Source: Clostridium sp. MSJ-8 (GTDB lineage Bacteria; Bacillota; Clostridia; Clostridiales; Clostridiaceae). From it: 64,000 nucleotides of DNA. Below the pieces are notes generated by a model that did not search any database, was not told the origin of the DNA, and saw nothing but the letters and a program-made list of their open reading frames with translations. Shown piece after piece: positions 47,075-55,191 of this stretch. Location: the NCBI RefSeq assembly GCF_018918325.1, contig NZ_JAHLQH010000049.1:62001-126000 (forward strand), in the 5' to 3' direction. The position numbers and the translations under genes are program-made. Within the stretch, counting starts at the first letter, position 1, and every line of letters starts with the position of its first letter.

Positions 47075-48445
47075 ATGAAAATGATAAATAAATCTAAAGA
47101 AGGAGGAATAACTGAAGGTAGTTTATGGAATAAAATTTTATTGTTTGCATTGCCATTAGCAGCTACTAGTGTACTACAACAATTATTTAATTCTGCAGAT
47201 ATAGCTGTTGTTGGAAGGTTTTGTGGTAGTGAAGCTTTAGCCGCAGTTGGAAGCAATCAAGCAATAATTAACCTTATAATTAATCTTTTTGTTGGTTTAT
47301 CAATAGGGGCAAATGTTGTTGTATCAAGATATATAGGGCAAGGAAGAAAAGAAAAAATAGGATCTGCTGTACATACTGCAATAGCTATTGCAATTTTAAG
47401 TGGAGTATTTTTATTAGTTGTTGGTTTTTTTATAACTAAACCAATACTTATTCTTATAGGGTCGCCAAAAGATGTTATAAATCTTGCATCAGCTTATCTT
47501 AAAATATATTTTATAGGCATGCCGTTTATGATGATATATAATTTTGGTTCAGCTATACTTAGAAGTAAAGGCGATACCAAGAAACCTCTTATATGTTTGT
47601 GTATATCAGGAGTAGTGAATGTAATATTAAATTTATTTTTTGTACTTGTATGTAAATTAGGAGTTGCAGGAGTAGGAATAGCAACTGTAATAGCAAATAT
47701 TATAAGTTCTTCATGTATATTATATTTTCTTACTCATGAAGAAAATGAAATAAAGTTAGATCTAAAGAATATAAAAATTAACAAACATAATTTAAAGTCT
47801 ATGGCTAGAATAGGACTTCCTGCAGGACTTCAAGGAATGGTATTTTCAATATCTAATGTGTGTATACAAGCTGCTATAAATAGTTTTGGATCTGATGGAA
47901 TTGCAGGATCATCTGCTGCCTTAAATTATGAGTACTTTACATATTTTTTATTAAATGCATTTAGTCAAACAGCAGTAACATTTGTAAGTCAAAATTATGG
48001 CGCAAGAAAGTATTCAAGATGTAAAAAAGCACTTCTTTTATGTATTATTTTTGGGAGTACATCTTGTTTTATATTAAGTATGATTTTTTATAGATGGAAA
48101 CATGCATTTATAAGTATATATACAACAAAAGATGCTGTATATAAATATGCATTTATTAGAATGAGATATGTTTTGATTTTTCAGTTTATAAATTCATTCC
48201 TAGATATAATATCTGGAGGTTTAAGAGGACTTGGACGTTCCTTAGTACCAGCACTTATTACTATAGCAGGTGTATGTGGATTTAGATTATTATGGGTAGG
48301 AACAGTGTTTGTTAAAAATCATACCTATAAGACCCTTATGATGGTTTATCCAGTTAGTTGGATAATTACAGTTGCTGTAATTGTTATAGCATATTTCGTA
48401 CTTACTAGAAAAATTTATAATGTAGATACAGAGGAAGTTATATAA
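47075..48445 (+). CDS. MATE family multidrug efflux protein
   Basis: A twelve-helix sodium- or proton-driven exporter. The 456 residues show family features such as LFALPLAATSVLQQLFNSADIAVVGRFCG, NLFVGLSIGANVVVSRYIGQG, FLISGVVNVILNLFFV-type helices and MARIGLPAGLQGMVFSISN. ATG 47075, six bases after AGGTGGAG, is preferred to ATG 47036, which lacks a ribosome binding site. Its substrate is unknown. The truncated MarR-type remnant 5 kb upstream may be a relic of an efflux regulator, but there is no direct link. Confidence 0.9.
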   Translation: MKMINKSKEGGITEGSLWNKILLFALPLAATSVLQQLFNSADIAVVGRFCGSEALAAVGSNQAIINLIINLFVGLSIGANVVVSRYIGQGRKEKIGSAVHTAIAIAILSGVFLLVVGFFITKPILILIGSPKDVINLASAYLKIYFIGMPFMMIYNFGSAILRSKGDTKKPLICLCISGVVNVILNLFFVLVCKLGVAGVGIATVIANIISSSCILYFLTHEENEIKLDLKNIKINKHNLKSMARIGLPAGLQGMVFSISNVCIQAAINSFGSDGIAGSSAALNYEYFTYFLLNAFSQTAVTFVSQNYGARKYSRCKKALLLCIIFGSTSCFILSMIFYRWKHAFISIYTTKDAVYKYAFIRMRYVLIFQFINSFLDIISGGLRGLGRSLVPALITIAGVCGFRLLWVGTVFVKNHTYKTLMMVYPVSWIITVAVIVIAYFVLTRKIYNVDTEEVI

Positions 48446-48540
48446 TATTCTTTGAATAGTCTCCTAAGAGCAACACTTTTATAATATGGTGAATATAATA
48501 TATTAATCATGAAATTATATGTTACGATAGGAGAATAAAA

Positions 48541-49464
48541 ATGAGAACAATGATGAAGAAACTTGAATTTAAAAAGATTCAAGCAGATGATTATGAGAAA
48601 TTAAAAAAGTTTTTTATGCTTCGGAGAAATAAAAGCTGTGATAGTACTTTTTTAAATTATTATATGTGGTCAGATCTATGCAATACACAATATGCAATTT
48701 GTGATAAAGCTTTAATATGGCTTATGAATAGAGATGGAGAATATTTTTCTCAGATGCCCATGTGTTTAGAAGAGGACTTGAATAACGCCATTTTTAATTT
48801 GAAAAATTATTATAAATACGAACTAAATAGAAATTTTAAGATAAATGAAGCAGATGAAGAAGCAGTAAGATATTTATTATCTCATGAAGATAAGTATATT
48901 GTTAAAGAGTTAATGGACAATAAAGATTATATATATGATTATATGGAATTAACAAAACTAGAAGGAAGAAAATATCATACAAAAAAAAACCATTTAAATA
49001 TTTTTTTAAATAATTATTTAAATAGATATCAATATAAAATATTATTACAAAAAGATAAATATGATGTGTTTAAATTTTTAGATTTTTGGACAAGCTTAAA
49101 AAATAATTGTACGACAGAATTGTTAGCAGAGATAGAAGGCATAAAAAAAGTGTTTAATAATTTAGATAAACTTGATGTAAAAGTAGCAGGTGTGTATATA
49201 GATAATGTTTTACAAGCTTTTACTATAGGAGAATATAATAAATTAGAGAGAATGGCTATAATTCACGTTGAAAAAGCCAATCCTAATATAAATGGTCTAT
49301 ATCAATTTATAAATCAAAAGTTTCTTGAATGTGAATTTAAAGAAGCACTGATAGTAAATAGAGAGGATGATGCAGGCATAGAGGGGATTAGAAAGGCAAA
49401 GCTATCATATAATCCTATATATTACGAAAAAAAATATAAATTAGAATTAATAGATAACATATAA
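48541..49464 (+). CDS. DUF2156 family protein (acyltransferase-like)
   Basis: A 307-residue soluble protein of the DUF2156 group (PF09924), with two GNAT-like halves as in the soluble part of phosphatidylglycerol lysyltransferase. Supporting motifs are STFLNYYMWSD early, LEGRKYHTKKNHLNIFLNNY at the inter-domain helix, and NREDDAGIEGIRKAKLSYNPIYYEKKYKL at the end. It has no membrane domain, so it is not a full MprF. It may transfer an aminoacyl or acyl group from tRNA or CoA. It stands alone after the MATE gene. Confidence 0.82.
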   Translation: MRTMMKKLEFKKIQADDYEKLKKFFMLRRNKSCDSTFLNYYMWSDLCNTQYAICDKALIWLMNRDGEYFSQMPMCLEEDLNNAIFNLKNYYKYELNRNFKINEADEEAVRYLLSHEDKYIVKELMDNKDYIYDYMELTKLEGRKYHTKKNHLNIFLNNYLNRYQYKILLQKDKYDVFKFLDFWTSLKNNCTTELLAEIEGIKKVFNNLDKLDVKVAGVYIDNVLQAFTIGEYNKLERMAIIHVEKANPNINGLYQFINQKFLECEFKEALIVNREDDAGIEGIRKAKLSYNPIYYEKKYKLELIDNI

Positions 49465-49631
49465 AGTATATACAAATATAGACGATAAATATTGTATGGG
49501 TACAGAGGATATTGATGTGGTTATTTGATTGTTTATGTATTGATAAATATAAAATTCGAAAAAAAACTACAATTTCCGAAAAATTTATGATAAAATTAAA
49601 TATATTTCATGGATGAATAGGGGGAATTATA

Positions 49632-50015
49632 ATGTCTAAAATAATGGGATGTTCACTAGTAATAAAAGATGACTTTGAGAATGTTTTAATTCTTCAGAAA
49701 AAGGTTAAGAAAGCAGAGCCTGAAGAATGGAGTTTAGTAAGTAGTAAACTTAGAGGAAAAGAGAGTTATGAAAAATCTATTACTAGGGGAATAAAGGATT
49801 GTATAAAAGCGTTAGCTTTTGACTTAGAACAAGTAGGCGAATATGTTGTTGATGAAGAAAATGATGAAAGTGTTATGGTATTTAAAGCTAATATAAAAGA
49901 AAAACCTATGCTTGATAAATCTTTTATAGATTATAGATGGATAAGTAAAAACCAAGTTATTAATTATAATCTTAAGGAATATGAAAAAGCAGCACTTAGA
50001 GATTGTTTTAGATAA
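49632..50015 (+). CDS. Nudix-like protein with degenerate catalytic motif
   Basis: A 127-residue protein with the Nudix-fold outline: GCSLVIKDDFENVLILQKK, then EEWSLVSSKLRGKESYEKSITRGIKDCIKAL and the late YRWISKNQVINYNLKEYEKAAL. The Nudix box GX5EX7REUXEEXGU is not kept; the REUXEE metal-binding residues read RGIKDC. So hydrolase activity is doubtful, and it may be a binding domain like the Nudix-derived regulators. The start after AGGGGGAATTATA is convincing. It ends at a terminator shared with the opposite-strand amidase gene. Confidence 0.62.
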   Translation: MSKIMGCSLVIKDDFENVLILQKKVKKAEPEEWSLVSSKLRGKESYEKSITRGIKDCIKALAFDLEQVGEYVVDEENDESVMVFKANIKEKPMLDKSFIDYRWISKNQVINYNLKEYEKAALRDCFR

Positions 50016-50038
50016 TATATAATATTTTACAATATACA

Positions 50039-50076
50039 AAGTACCTAGTGGAATTTTTATGCTAGGTACTTTTTTA
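50039..50076. terminator. Convergent terminator
   Basis: AAGTACCTAG pairs perfectly with CTAGGTACTT over a 13-base loop, with Ts on the plus strand. It serves the Nudix-like gene and may also serve the minus-strand amidase gene. Confidence 0.85.
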
Positions 50077-50120
50077 ATCTATAAGGAGTCATAAAAAACA
50101 TTATTTAAGTTTTGTTTTTT

Positions 50121-51131
50121 TTAATTTATGTGAATTATTCTGTATTTGTCATAATATAATGGATAGATTTCACTTAAGGGAAAATTTAATTTATCTAGAG
50201 AGTGACAGCAGTAGAAGTATTCGCCATATTGATTTATTTTGGTTATTATTCCTGAATGAGAGAAAAATCCTTTCTCATTAGAGAAGAATTGAATTATATC
50301 TCCTATAGAATAATTTGAATCTACTTCATAGTCTATACCTATGTTATTATTAATTAAATAATAATATAGGTCTTTTACACGAATCCAGGGATTTTTGTAT
50401 GGAGCCCAGCTATTAGAAAAAGGTATTCCACCTGCGTGTAAACACTGAGAGATATAATTAGTGCAATCACCACCAGAGTTATCGAAACTCTTGTAGGAGT
50501 TATTGTAATTAAGAGCATGTTTTTGGGCATAATTAATTGCATTAATTCTATTATAACCACGATATATATGTGATTTGTTTTGAGTAGATAGTGTTTTTTT
50601 ATAGGCTAATACAAGTGATTCGATAGATTTTAATTTGTTTTGCCAATAATACAATTTGATATTATCACGTATAAGGAGCAAATTAGAGTTATCTCTACTA
50701 AAATAATCAAATGATTTATCGGTTATTTTTGTATATAGAGATGAAAATAATTCTTTATTATAAACATCTACAATAAACCATTTTAAATTTATTTTTTTAC
50801 AAAAGAAAGCGTATTCAAGAATTTCAGAAGAAGATACATTTTCTGTTCCTTTAGTGTATGTGAAGTTGTGCTTAACTTTAATTATAGAAGATATAGTATT
50901 TTTATTTTTAGTAGAAGTAATATTTTTAATTACGTATTTTTCTTTTTTTATTGCATAACCTAATGATAAGCGCCATGTTTCTTTGAATTTATTTAGAAGG
51001 CGTATTTCTTGAATAAGTGTTGGATTTAAGGAGAGTTTATTTAATTTATTTATTATTCTATCTTTTTTTGCACAAGATATTGATTTAAAATATAATTTAA
51101 TAATATTATTATACATAAAAAACAACACCAT
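50121..51131 (-). CDS. Amidase_6-domain protein (NlpC/P60-like fold)
   Basis: A 336-residue protein. The C-terminal about 155 residues are a putative amidase_6 domain (PF12671): YNRINAINYAQKHALNYNNSY, then GGDCTNYISQCLHAGGIPFSNSWAPY with the presumed catalytic Cys, and GDIIQFF with HSGIITKI supplying the His. The N-terminal 180 residues are basic and helical with no domain I recognise. There is no clear signal peptide, so its location is uncertain. Such domains are often seen in spore-former proteins acting on peptidoglycan. The start is uncertain: ATG 51131 or 51116, both with weak ribosome binding sites. Confidence 0.75.
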   Translation of the reverse strand: MVLFFMYNNIIKLYFKSISCAKKDRIINKLNKLSLNPTLIQEIRLLNKFKETWRLSLGYAIKKEKYVIKNITSTKNKNTISSIIKVKHNFTYTKGTENVSSSEILEYAFFCKKINLKWFIVDVYNKELFSSLYTKITDKSFDYFSRDNSNLLLIRDNIKLYYWQNKLKSIESLVLAYKKTLSTQNKSHIYRGYNRINAINYAQKHALNYNNSYKSFDNSGGDCTNYISQCLHAGGIPFSNSWAPYKNPWIRVKDLYYYLINNNIGIDYEVDSNYSIGDIIQFFSNEKGFFSHSGIITKINQYGEYFYCCHSLDKLNFPLSEIYPLYYDKYRIIHIN

Positions 51132-51197
51132 TATTGATTAATAATAATTTATGCATATAATAGATAGAGAGTTAACAAAAAAGTAGGGGGATTAAAT

Positions 51198-51419
51198 ATG
51201 AAAACAATATTAATAGCTATATTAGCAGTTGTAATAATTATAAATTTAATATCATTTTTTTATGGTAGGACTAAACTTAGAAACTTTGGCAAAGGTGAAG
51301 AAGAGGATAAGATGAATTATCACAAAGGAATGAGATATGTAGTTTTATCTGTTATTTTATCTTTCTTATCCATAATAATAGCTACAATATTAGTTATTAT
51401 TAAAGTTCTTCATAAATAA
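51198..51419 (+). CDS. Small membrane protein, unknown function
   Basis: A 73-residue protein with two predicted membrane helices (about residues 4-21 and 47-69) separated by a charged loop, GRTKLRNFGKGEEEDKMNYHKG. A good ribosome binding site (TAGGGGG) precedes ATG 51198. I do not recognise the family. It lies 21 bases before mpg and may share its transcript. Confidence 0.7.
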   Translation: MKTILIAILAVVIIINLISFFYGRTKLRNFGKGEEEDKMNYHKGMRYVVLSVILSFLSIIIATILVIIKVLHK

Positions 51420-51440
51420 TTAATTTACAAAAAAGGAATT

Positions 51441-52136
51441 ATGCTTATGAATATATTAGAGGACAATTTTTATAATAGAGATACATTAGTTGTTGCAAGG
51501 GAATTATTAGGCAAGATATTAGTACATAAGATAGATAACAAGATAGTGGCAGGCAAGATAGTGGAAACAGAAGGATATCTAGGAGTGAAAGATAAAGCAG
51601 CACATGTATATGGTGGAAAGAAGACACCTAGAGTTATGCCTCTATATGGGCCTCCAGGAACAGCGTATATATATCAGATATATGGAATGTATGTATGTTT
51701 AAATGCTATAACAAAAGAAGAAGGAGAACCTCAAGGAGTTCTTATAAGAGCAGTAGAGCCACTTATTGGATTGAACTATATGTCAAGCAATAGGAATGAT
51801 AAATCATATATAGAACTTACTAAAAAGGAAAGACTTAATTTAACATCTGGACCATCTAAATTATGTATGGCTATGGATATTACTAAAAAATTAAATAATA
51901 CTATGCTTTTAGGTGGAGAATTATTTATAATAGAAGCAGATGATAATATAAAGAAAATATATGAAACCAAAGAGGAAGTGTGTGGAGATATAGTAGAGAG
52001 TAAACGTATAGGCATTGATTATGCAGAGGAGGCACGAGATTATTTATATAGATTTTATTATAGAGATAATCCATATGTATCAAAAAAGGATAAAGTAGGG
52101 AGAGAGAACAAAGATGGCAAAAAAGAAAAAAAGTAA
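51441..52136 (+). CDS. DNA-3-methyladenine glycosylase (AAG/MPG family)
   Basis: Removes alkylated and deaminated purines in base excision repair. The family core is visible: ARELLGKILVH, the catalytic Glu in GKIVETEGYLGVKDKAAH, PRVMPLYGPPGTAYIYQIYGMYVCLNAI, and LTSGPSKLCMAMDI. At 231 residues it carries a short Lys-rich tail that overlaps the next gene by 23 bases. ATG 51441 and 51447 are both possible after AAAAGGA. ExoA and Nfo, the AP endonucleases needed after this step, are encoded 5-7 kb downstream. Confidence 0.93.
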   Translation: MLMNILEDNFYNRDTLVVARELLGKILVHKIDNKIVAGKIVETEGYLGVKDKAAHVYGGKKTPRVMPLYGPPGTAYIYQIYGMYVCLNAITKEEGEPQGVLIRAVEPLIGLNYMSSNRNDKSYIELTKKERLNLTSGPSKLCMAMDITKKLNNTMLLGGELFIIEADDNIKKIYETKEEVCGDIVESKRIGIDYAEEARDYLYRFYYRDNPYVSKKDKVGRENKDGKKEKK

Positions 52137-52761
52137 AAAGAAAGTATTAGCATCGGTTTTAATACTTATAGTAATTGCATTTGGAGCAGGAATATATTTA
52201 TATAAAACTAACCAGGACAATAATAAGGTAAGCACTGTTGAACCTTCAGAATCACCAAAAGACAATAATACTACAGATAAAAAAGATAATATTAAGGATT
52301 CTAACAAAGATACTAATAGTACTTCTAATGATAATAATGTAGTGGATACTCCTAATTCAAATAACAATAATACTACTACTACTAATAATAATACGTCTTC
52401 TTCAGAAGATTCTAAGTTAGAAGAAACTGTTAATGGAATAGTTGATAGTAATAATAAGAATGGATCTACTTCTCTAGATAATGCATCAACAGATGGAGAG
52501 TTTACCAAGAGTAAAGCCATAGAATATTTAGTATGTAGTGATTCAATATGCGTTAACTACCAACTTAAGGTTGAAGATGGAAAGTATTATTTCTTAAAAG
52601 ATGGAAAGAAAAAATATTATCTATATCTATATGATAAGGAAAATAGTCCTGTAACAGGTAAGGATTATTATGGCTATAATTTATATGATTTAGATCAAGG
52701 AGATAATGTATCAGTAGAGTTTGGTATGATTGATGAAAGTGGTTATGTAGAGATAGAGTAG
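52114..52761 (+). CDS. Membrane-anchored protein with Asn/Thr-rich linker, unknown domain
   Basis: A 215-residue protein with a Lys-rich N terminus, one membrane helix (about 11-29), then a low-complexity Asp/Asn/Ser/Thr linker to about residue 125. A C-terminal domain of about 90 residues follows (FTKSKAIEYLVCSDSICVNYQLKVEDGKYYFLKDGKKKYYLYLYDKENSPVTGKDYYGYNLYDL). I do not recognise this domain; it looks beta-rich and extracytosolic. The gene overlaps the end of mpg and precedes aat by eight bases, so the three are probably cotranscribed. Confidence 0.75.
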   Translation: MAKKKKSKKKVLASVLILIVIAFGAGIYLYKTNQDNNKVSTVEPSESPKDNNTTDKKDNIKDSNKDTNSTSNDNNVVDTPNSNNNNTTTTNNNTSSSEDSKLEETVNGIVDSNNKNGSTSLDNASTDGEFTKSKAIEYLVCSDSICVNYQLKVEDGKYYFLKDGKKKYYLYLYDKENSPVTGKDYYGYNLYDLDQGDNVSVEFGMIDESGYVEIE

Positions 52762-52769
52762 GTGATTAT

Positions 52770-53414
52770 ATGAGCATTTTTAGATTGTCAGAGGAGATAG
52801 TGTTTCCTGATCCTCACTTGGCAGAAGATGATGGCTTGCTAGCTATAGGAGGAGATTTATCTGTAGATAGGTTGTTAGAGGCATATGTAAATGGTATATT
52901 TCCTTGGTATAATGAAGGGGATCCTATTATGTGGTGGAGTCCTAAACCTAGATGTATACTATTACCTCAAGAGATTAAAGTATCTAAGTCTATGGCTAAG
53001 ATTATAAAAAAAGATATGTTTAACGTAACTATAGATAATGACTTTGAAGGAGTTATTAGCAATTGTCAATCTATGAGAAAAGAAGAAGGTACATGGATTA
53101 CAGAAGAAATGAAAAATGCTTATATTAGGTTACATAATGCTGGTTATGCTTTAAGTGTAGAATCATATCTAGAGGGAGAACTAGTTGGAGGATTATATGG
53201 TGTTGTTATAGGCAGATGTTTCTTCGGAGAATCAATGTTCTCAAAAGTAAGTAATGCATCTAAAATAGCACTTATTAAACTAGCTAGAATTCTAGAAAAG
53301 AATAAGTTTGAATTCATAGATTGTCAAATGAAAACTGACCACCTTATATCTATGGGAGCTAAGATGATAGAATTCGATGAATTCTTGAAGTTAATAGATA
53401 AAGGATTAAGTTAA
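52770..53414 (+). CDS. aat: Leucyl/phenylalanyl-tRNA-protein transferase
   Basis: Aat adds Leu or Phe to N-terminal Arg or Lys residues, marking proteins for ClpS/ClpAP-type N-end-rule degradation. The 214-residue protein has the family signature FPDPHLAEDDGLLAIGGDLSVDRLLEAYVNGIFPWYNEGDPIMWWSPKPR. GTWITEEMKNAYIRLHNAGYALSVE and GRCFFGESMFSKVSNASKIAL follow, along with the final FIDCQMKTDHLISMGA. No clpS or clpA gene is in the window. Aat is less common in Firmicutes than in proteobacteria. Confidence 0.94.
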   Translation: MSIFRLSEEIVFPDPHLAEDDGLLAIGGDLSVDRLLEAYVNGIFPWYNEGDPIMWWSPKPRCILLPQEIKVSKSMAKIIKKDMFNVTIDNDFEGVISNCQSMRKEEGTWITEEMKNAYIRLHNAGYALSVESYLEGELVGGLYGVVIGRCFFGESMFSKVSNASKIALIKLARILEKNKFEFIDCQMKTDHLISMGAKMIEFDEFLKLIDKGLS

Positions 53415-53428
53415 TAATTGTAATGAGA

Positions 53429-53461
53429 AAGGGAGTACATTCAAAAATGATGTACTCCCTT
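53429..53461 (+). terminator. Hairpin after aat
   Basis: AAGGGAGTACAT pairs perfectly with ATGTACTCCCTT over a nine-base loop. The U tract is short (TTAATG). Confidence 0.75.
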
Positions 53462-53582
53462 AATGATGTTATTCATACCTATAAATAAAGGAGATATTAT
53501 AATTATTGCCCATTTCACTAAATTATATACATTAAATAATAAAAAAAATCATATTATTTATTAAAACTGCAAGGATGTGATG

Positions 53583-54545
53583 ATGTTTATGGATCTTAAT
53601 GGCTTAAGCACTCTTGCTCTTTTAATGTATTTAGACGAAGGCTTAGTTACAAATCTATCTTCTTTAATGTTAAGTGGCTATATCAATATAAGAACTACTA
53701 AACTTATTCAAGATAGAACATTGTTAGGTAATGCAGCTATAGAAGAGAGAAATAGAGGATATGAAGAAGATAGAAGAGGGGATGAGAGAAGAGACGGGTT
53801 TAAATCTGACAATTATTATAATGTAGGTAGTTGTGAAGAATCAAATTTTAATAGAGGTTTTCTAGAAAATAGGGAATTTATAAGACGAGAAGAAGAGTTT
53901 CAGAGAATATATACTACATTTACGCTTCATAGTCAATTGATACAGGAGATAGGAAATAAATACGATGTTAAAGAATTTGATAATATAACAATAAACGAAA
54001 ATCAAGTAAAGGCAGGGGATTATGTAAGTATTCATGGAGAGCTTACTAGTAAATCAGTTAATTCGTATGTGGATTCAGTTCTAACTGTATTTAATTGCTT
54101 TGGATGCGAAAACCTTAATAATATGATTTCACAAAACTTCAAAGATAAGTGCTGTATGGATTTTAATTCTATGAATACATTTATGAATCATTTAAGTGAA
54201 ATTTTAAATAAAAATTCTACTGAAGATTTAATACTTACATGTGGGAATACTCAAGTTGTTTTGAATGTAAATGATAATTATTTTATGAATAATAAAGCAT
54301 ATGTATATGATAGAGTGGATTGTCCATGTACTGTATTTGGTAAAGTATTAAAAGTTGCTGCAAGTGGTGAATGTATAAGTTTACTTAGAAAAACAGCACA
54401 ACAAGAATATTATGAAAAAGTATTAGATAATTTTTGCCCATATTGTGATGCCATGACAAGTAGTGGTATAGTTGTCCCAGAAATGCCAAATTTAAAATGT
54501 GAAGGAGTATCACTAGTAGTATTACCAATTAGTATTTCTATATAA
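53583..54545 (+). CDS. Conserved-looking cytosolic protein, unknown function
   Basis: About 320 residues with no membrane segment. The N-terminal part (LSTLALLMYLDEGLVTNLSSLMLSGYINIRTTKLIQ) resembles proteins of the DUF6414 type, but I am unsure. A very charged Arg/Glu-rich stretch (about 55-110) follows. The C-terminal half is beta-rich, with EFDNITINENQVKAGDYVSIHGELTSKSVNSYVDSVLTVFNCFGC. It has a notable number of cysteines, including C-x2-C in NFCPYC and C-x-C in VDCPCT. ATG 53583 is seven bases after AAGGA; GTG 53577 and ATG 53580 are alternatives. It stands alone before the T-box leader. Confidence 0.6.
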   Translation: MFMDLNGLSTLALLMYLDEGLVTNLSSLMLSGYINIRTTKLIQDRTLLGNAAIEERNRGYEEDRRGDERRDGFKSDNYYNVGSCEESNFNRGFLENREFIRREEEFQRIYTTFTLHSQLIQEIGNKYDVKEFDNITINENQVKAGDYVSIHGELTSKSVNSYVDSVLTVFNCFGCENLNNMISQNFKDKCCMDFNSMNTFMNHLSEILNKNSTEDLILTCGNTQVVLNVNDNYFMNNKAYVYDRVDCPCTVFGKVLKVAASGECISLLRKTAQQEYYEKVLDNFCPYCDAMTSSGIVVPEMPNLKCEGVSLVVLPISISI

Positions 54546-54654
54546 TTGGATCAATAGTAAATAAATCTATAGATCCAATTACTTTTATGAATTTATTTGA
54601 CATAATGGTTAATAATATGTAAAATAAAGAATGTAAATGATAAATGAATATTTT

Positions 54655-54862
54655 GTGATGAAGAGAAAGAGTAATAAATTATATGCTTTTTAGAGAGACT
54701 AGGGGTGGTGCAACTAGTTAAGCAGATTTTATGAAAGGAATCTCTGAGCAGAAAGTAGAGAGAATCTATGTAGTGAAAGATGGGCTTAAGCCAAGAAGGG
54801 TGGAACCGCGGAATGATATTTCGTCCCTTTATGGTAAGAGCTTTTTTTGTTCTCTAGGGAAT
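54655..54862 (+). promoter_or_regulatory. T-box riboswitch leader
   Basis: The T-box sequence AGGGTGGAACCGCG at 54797-54810 is exact. Upstream is a Stem I. The base is AGAGA (54662-54666) with TCTCT (54741-54745), and an AGTA-type loop E motif lies near 54670. Upper stems pair ATAAA with TTTAT, TGCTT with AAGCA and ACTAG with CTAGT, and the distal loop is GGGTGGTGCAA. The 3' side of the specifier loop, GAAAGGAA (54733-54740), offers AGG (Arg) or GGA (Gly) as codon. GGCTTAAGCC forms stem III. AAGGG with CCCTT gives the antiterminator. I find no convincing competing terminator, although a T7 run lies at 54842-54848. Confidence 0.9.
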
Positions 54863-54903
54863 TAAAATAAATTATATCTAACTTTTAAGGAGAGGATAGT
54901 AAC

Positions 54904-55173
54904 ATGAAATCAATTTTAACAGTAATCGGTAAAGATCAAGTAGGAATAATTGCAGGAGTAAGTAATGAATTAAGTAAATTCAACATTAACATATTAAATG
55001 TTAACCAAACAATTATGGATGGATATTTTACTATGATGATGATGCTAGATACTAGTAATGCTAACAAGAGCTTTGAAGATATAAAAAAGGATCTAGAATT
55101 AAAGGGAAAAGAACTTAAAGTAGACGTTAAGATTCAAAGAGAAGATATATTCCAAAAGATGCATTCACTATAA
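54904..55173 (+). CDS. ACT domain protein (UPF0237 family)
   Basis: An 89-residue single ACT domain: MKSILTVIGKDQVGIIAGVSNELSKFNINILNVNQTIMDGYFTMMMMLD is typical of UPF0237. ACT domains bind amino acids and regulate partner enzymes. It starts ten bases after GGAGAGGAT and lies 18 bases before the DUF711 gene, its regular partner. The T-box leader upstream means expression rises when a specific tRNA is uncharged. That ties this pair to amino acid metabolism, perhaps arginine or glycine. Confidence 0.9.
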   Translation: MKSILTVIGKDQVGIIAGVSNELSKFNINILNVNQTIMDGYFTMMMMLDTSNANKSFEDIKKDLELKGKELKVDVKIQREDIFQKMHSL

Positions 55174-55191
55174 GAAAAAGGTGGTTTAAAG

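Noticed and set aside
49571..49586. CodY-like box before the Nudix-like gene
   Set aside because: AATTTCCGAAAAATT matches only 12 of 15 consensus positions, which is common by chance in such AT-rich DNA.
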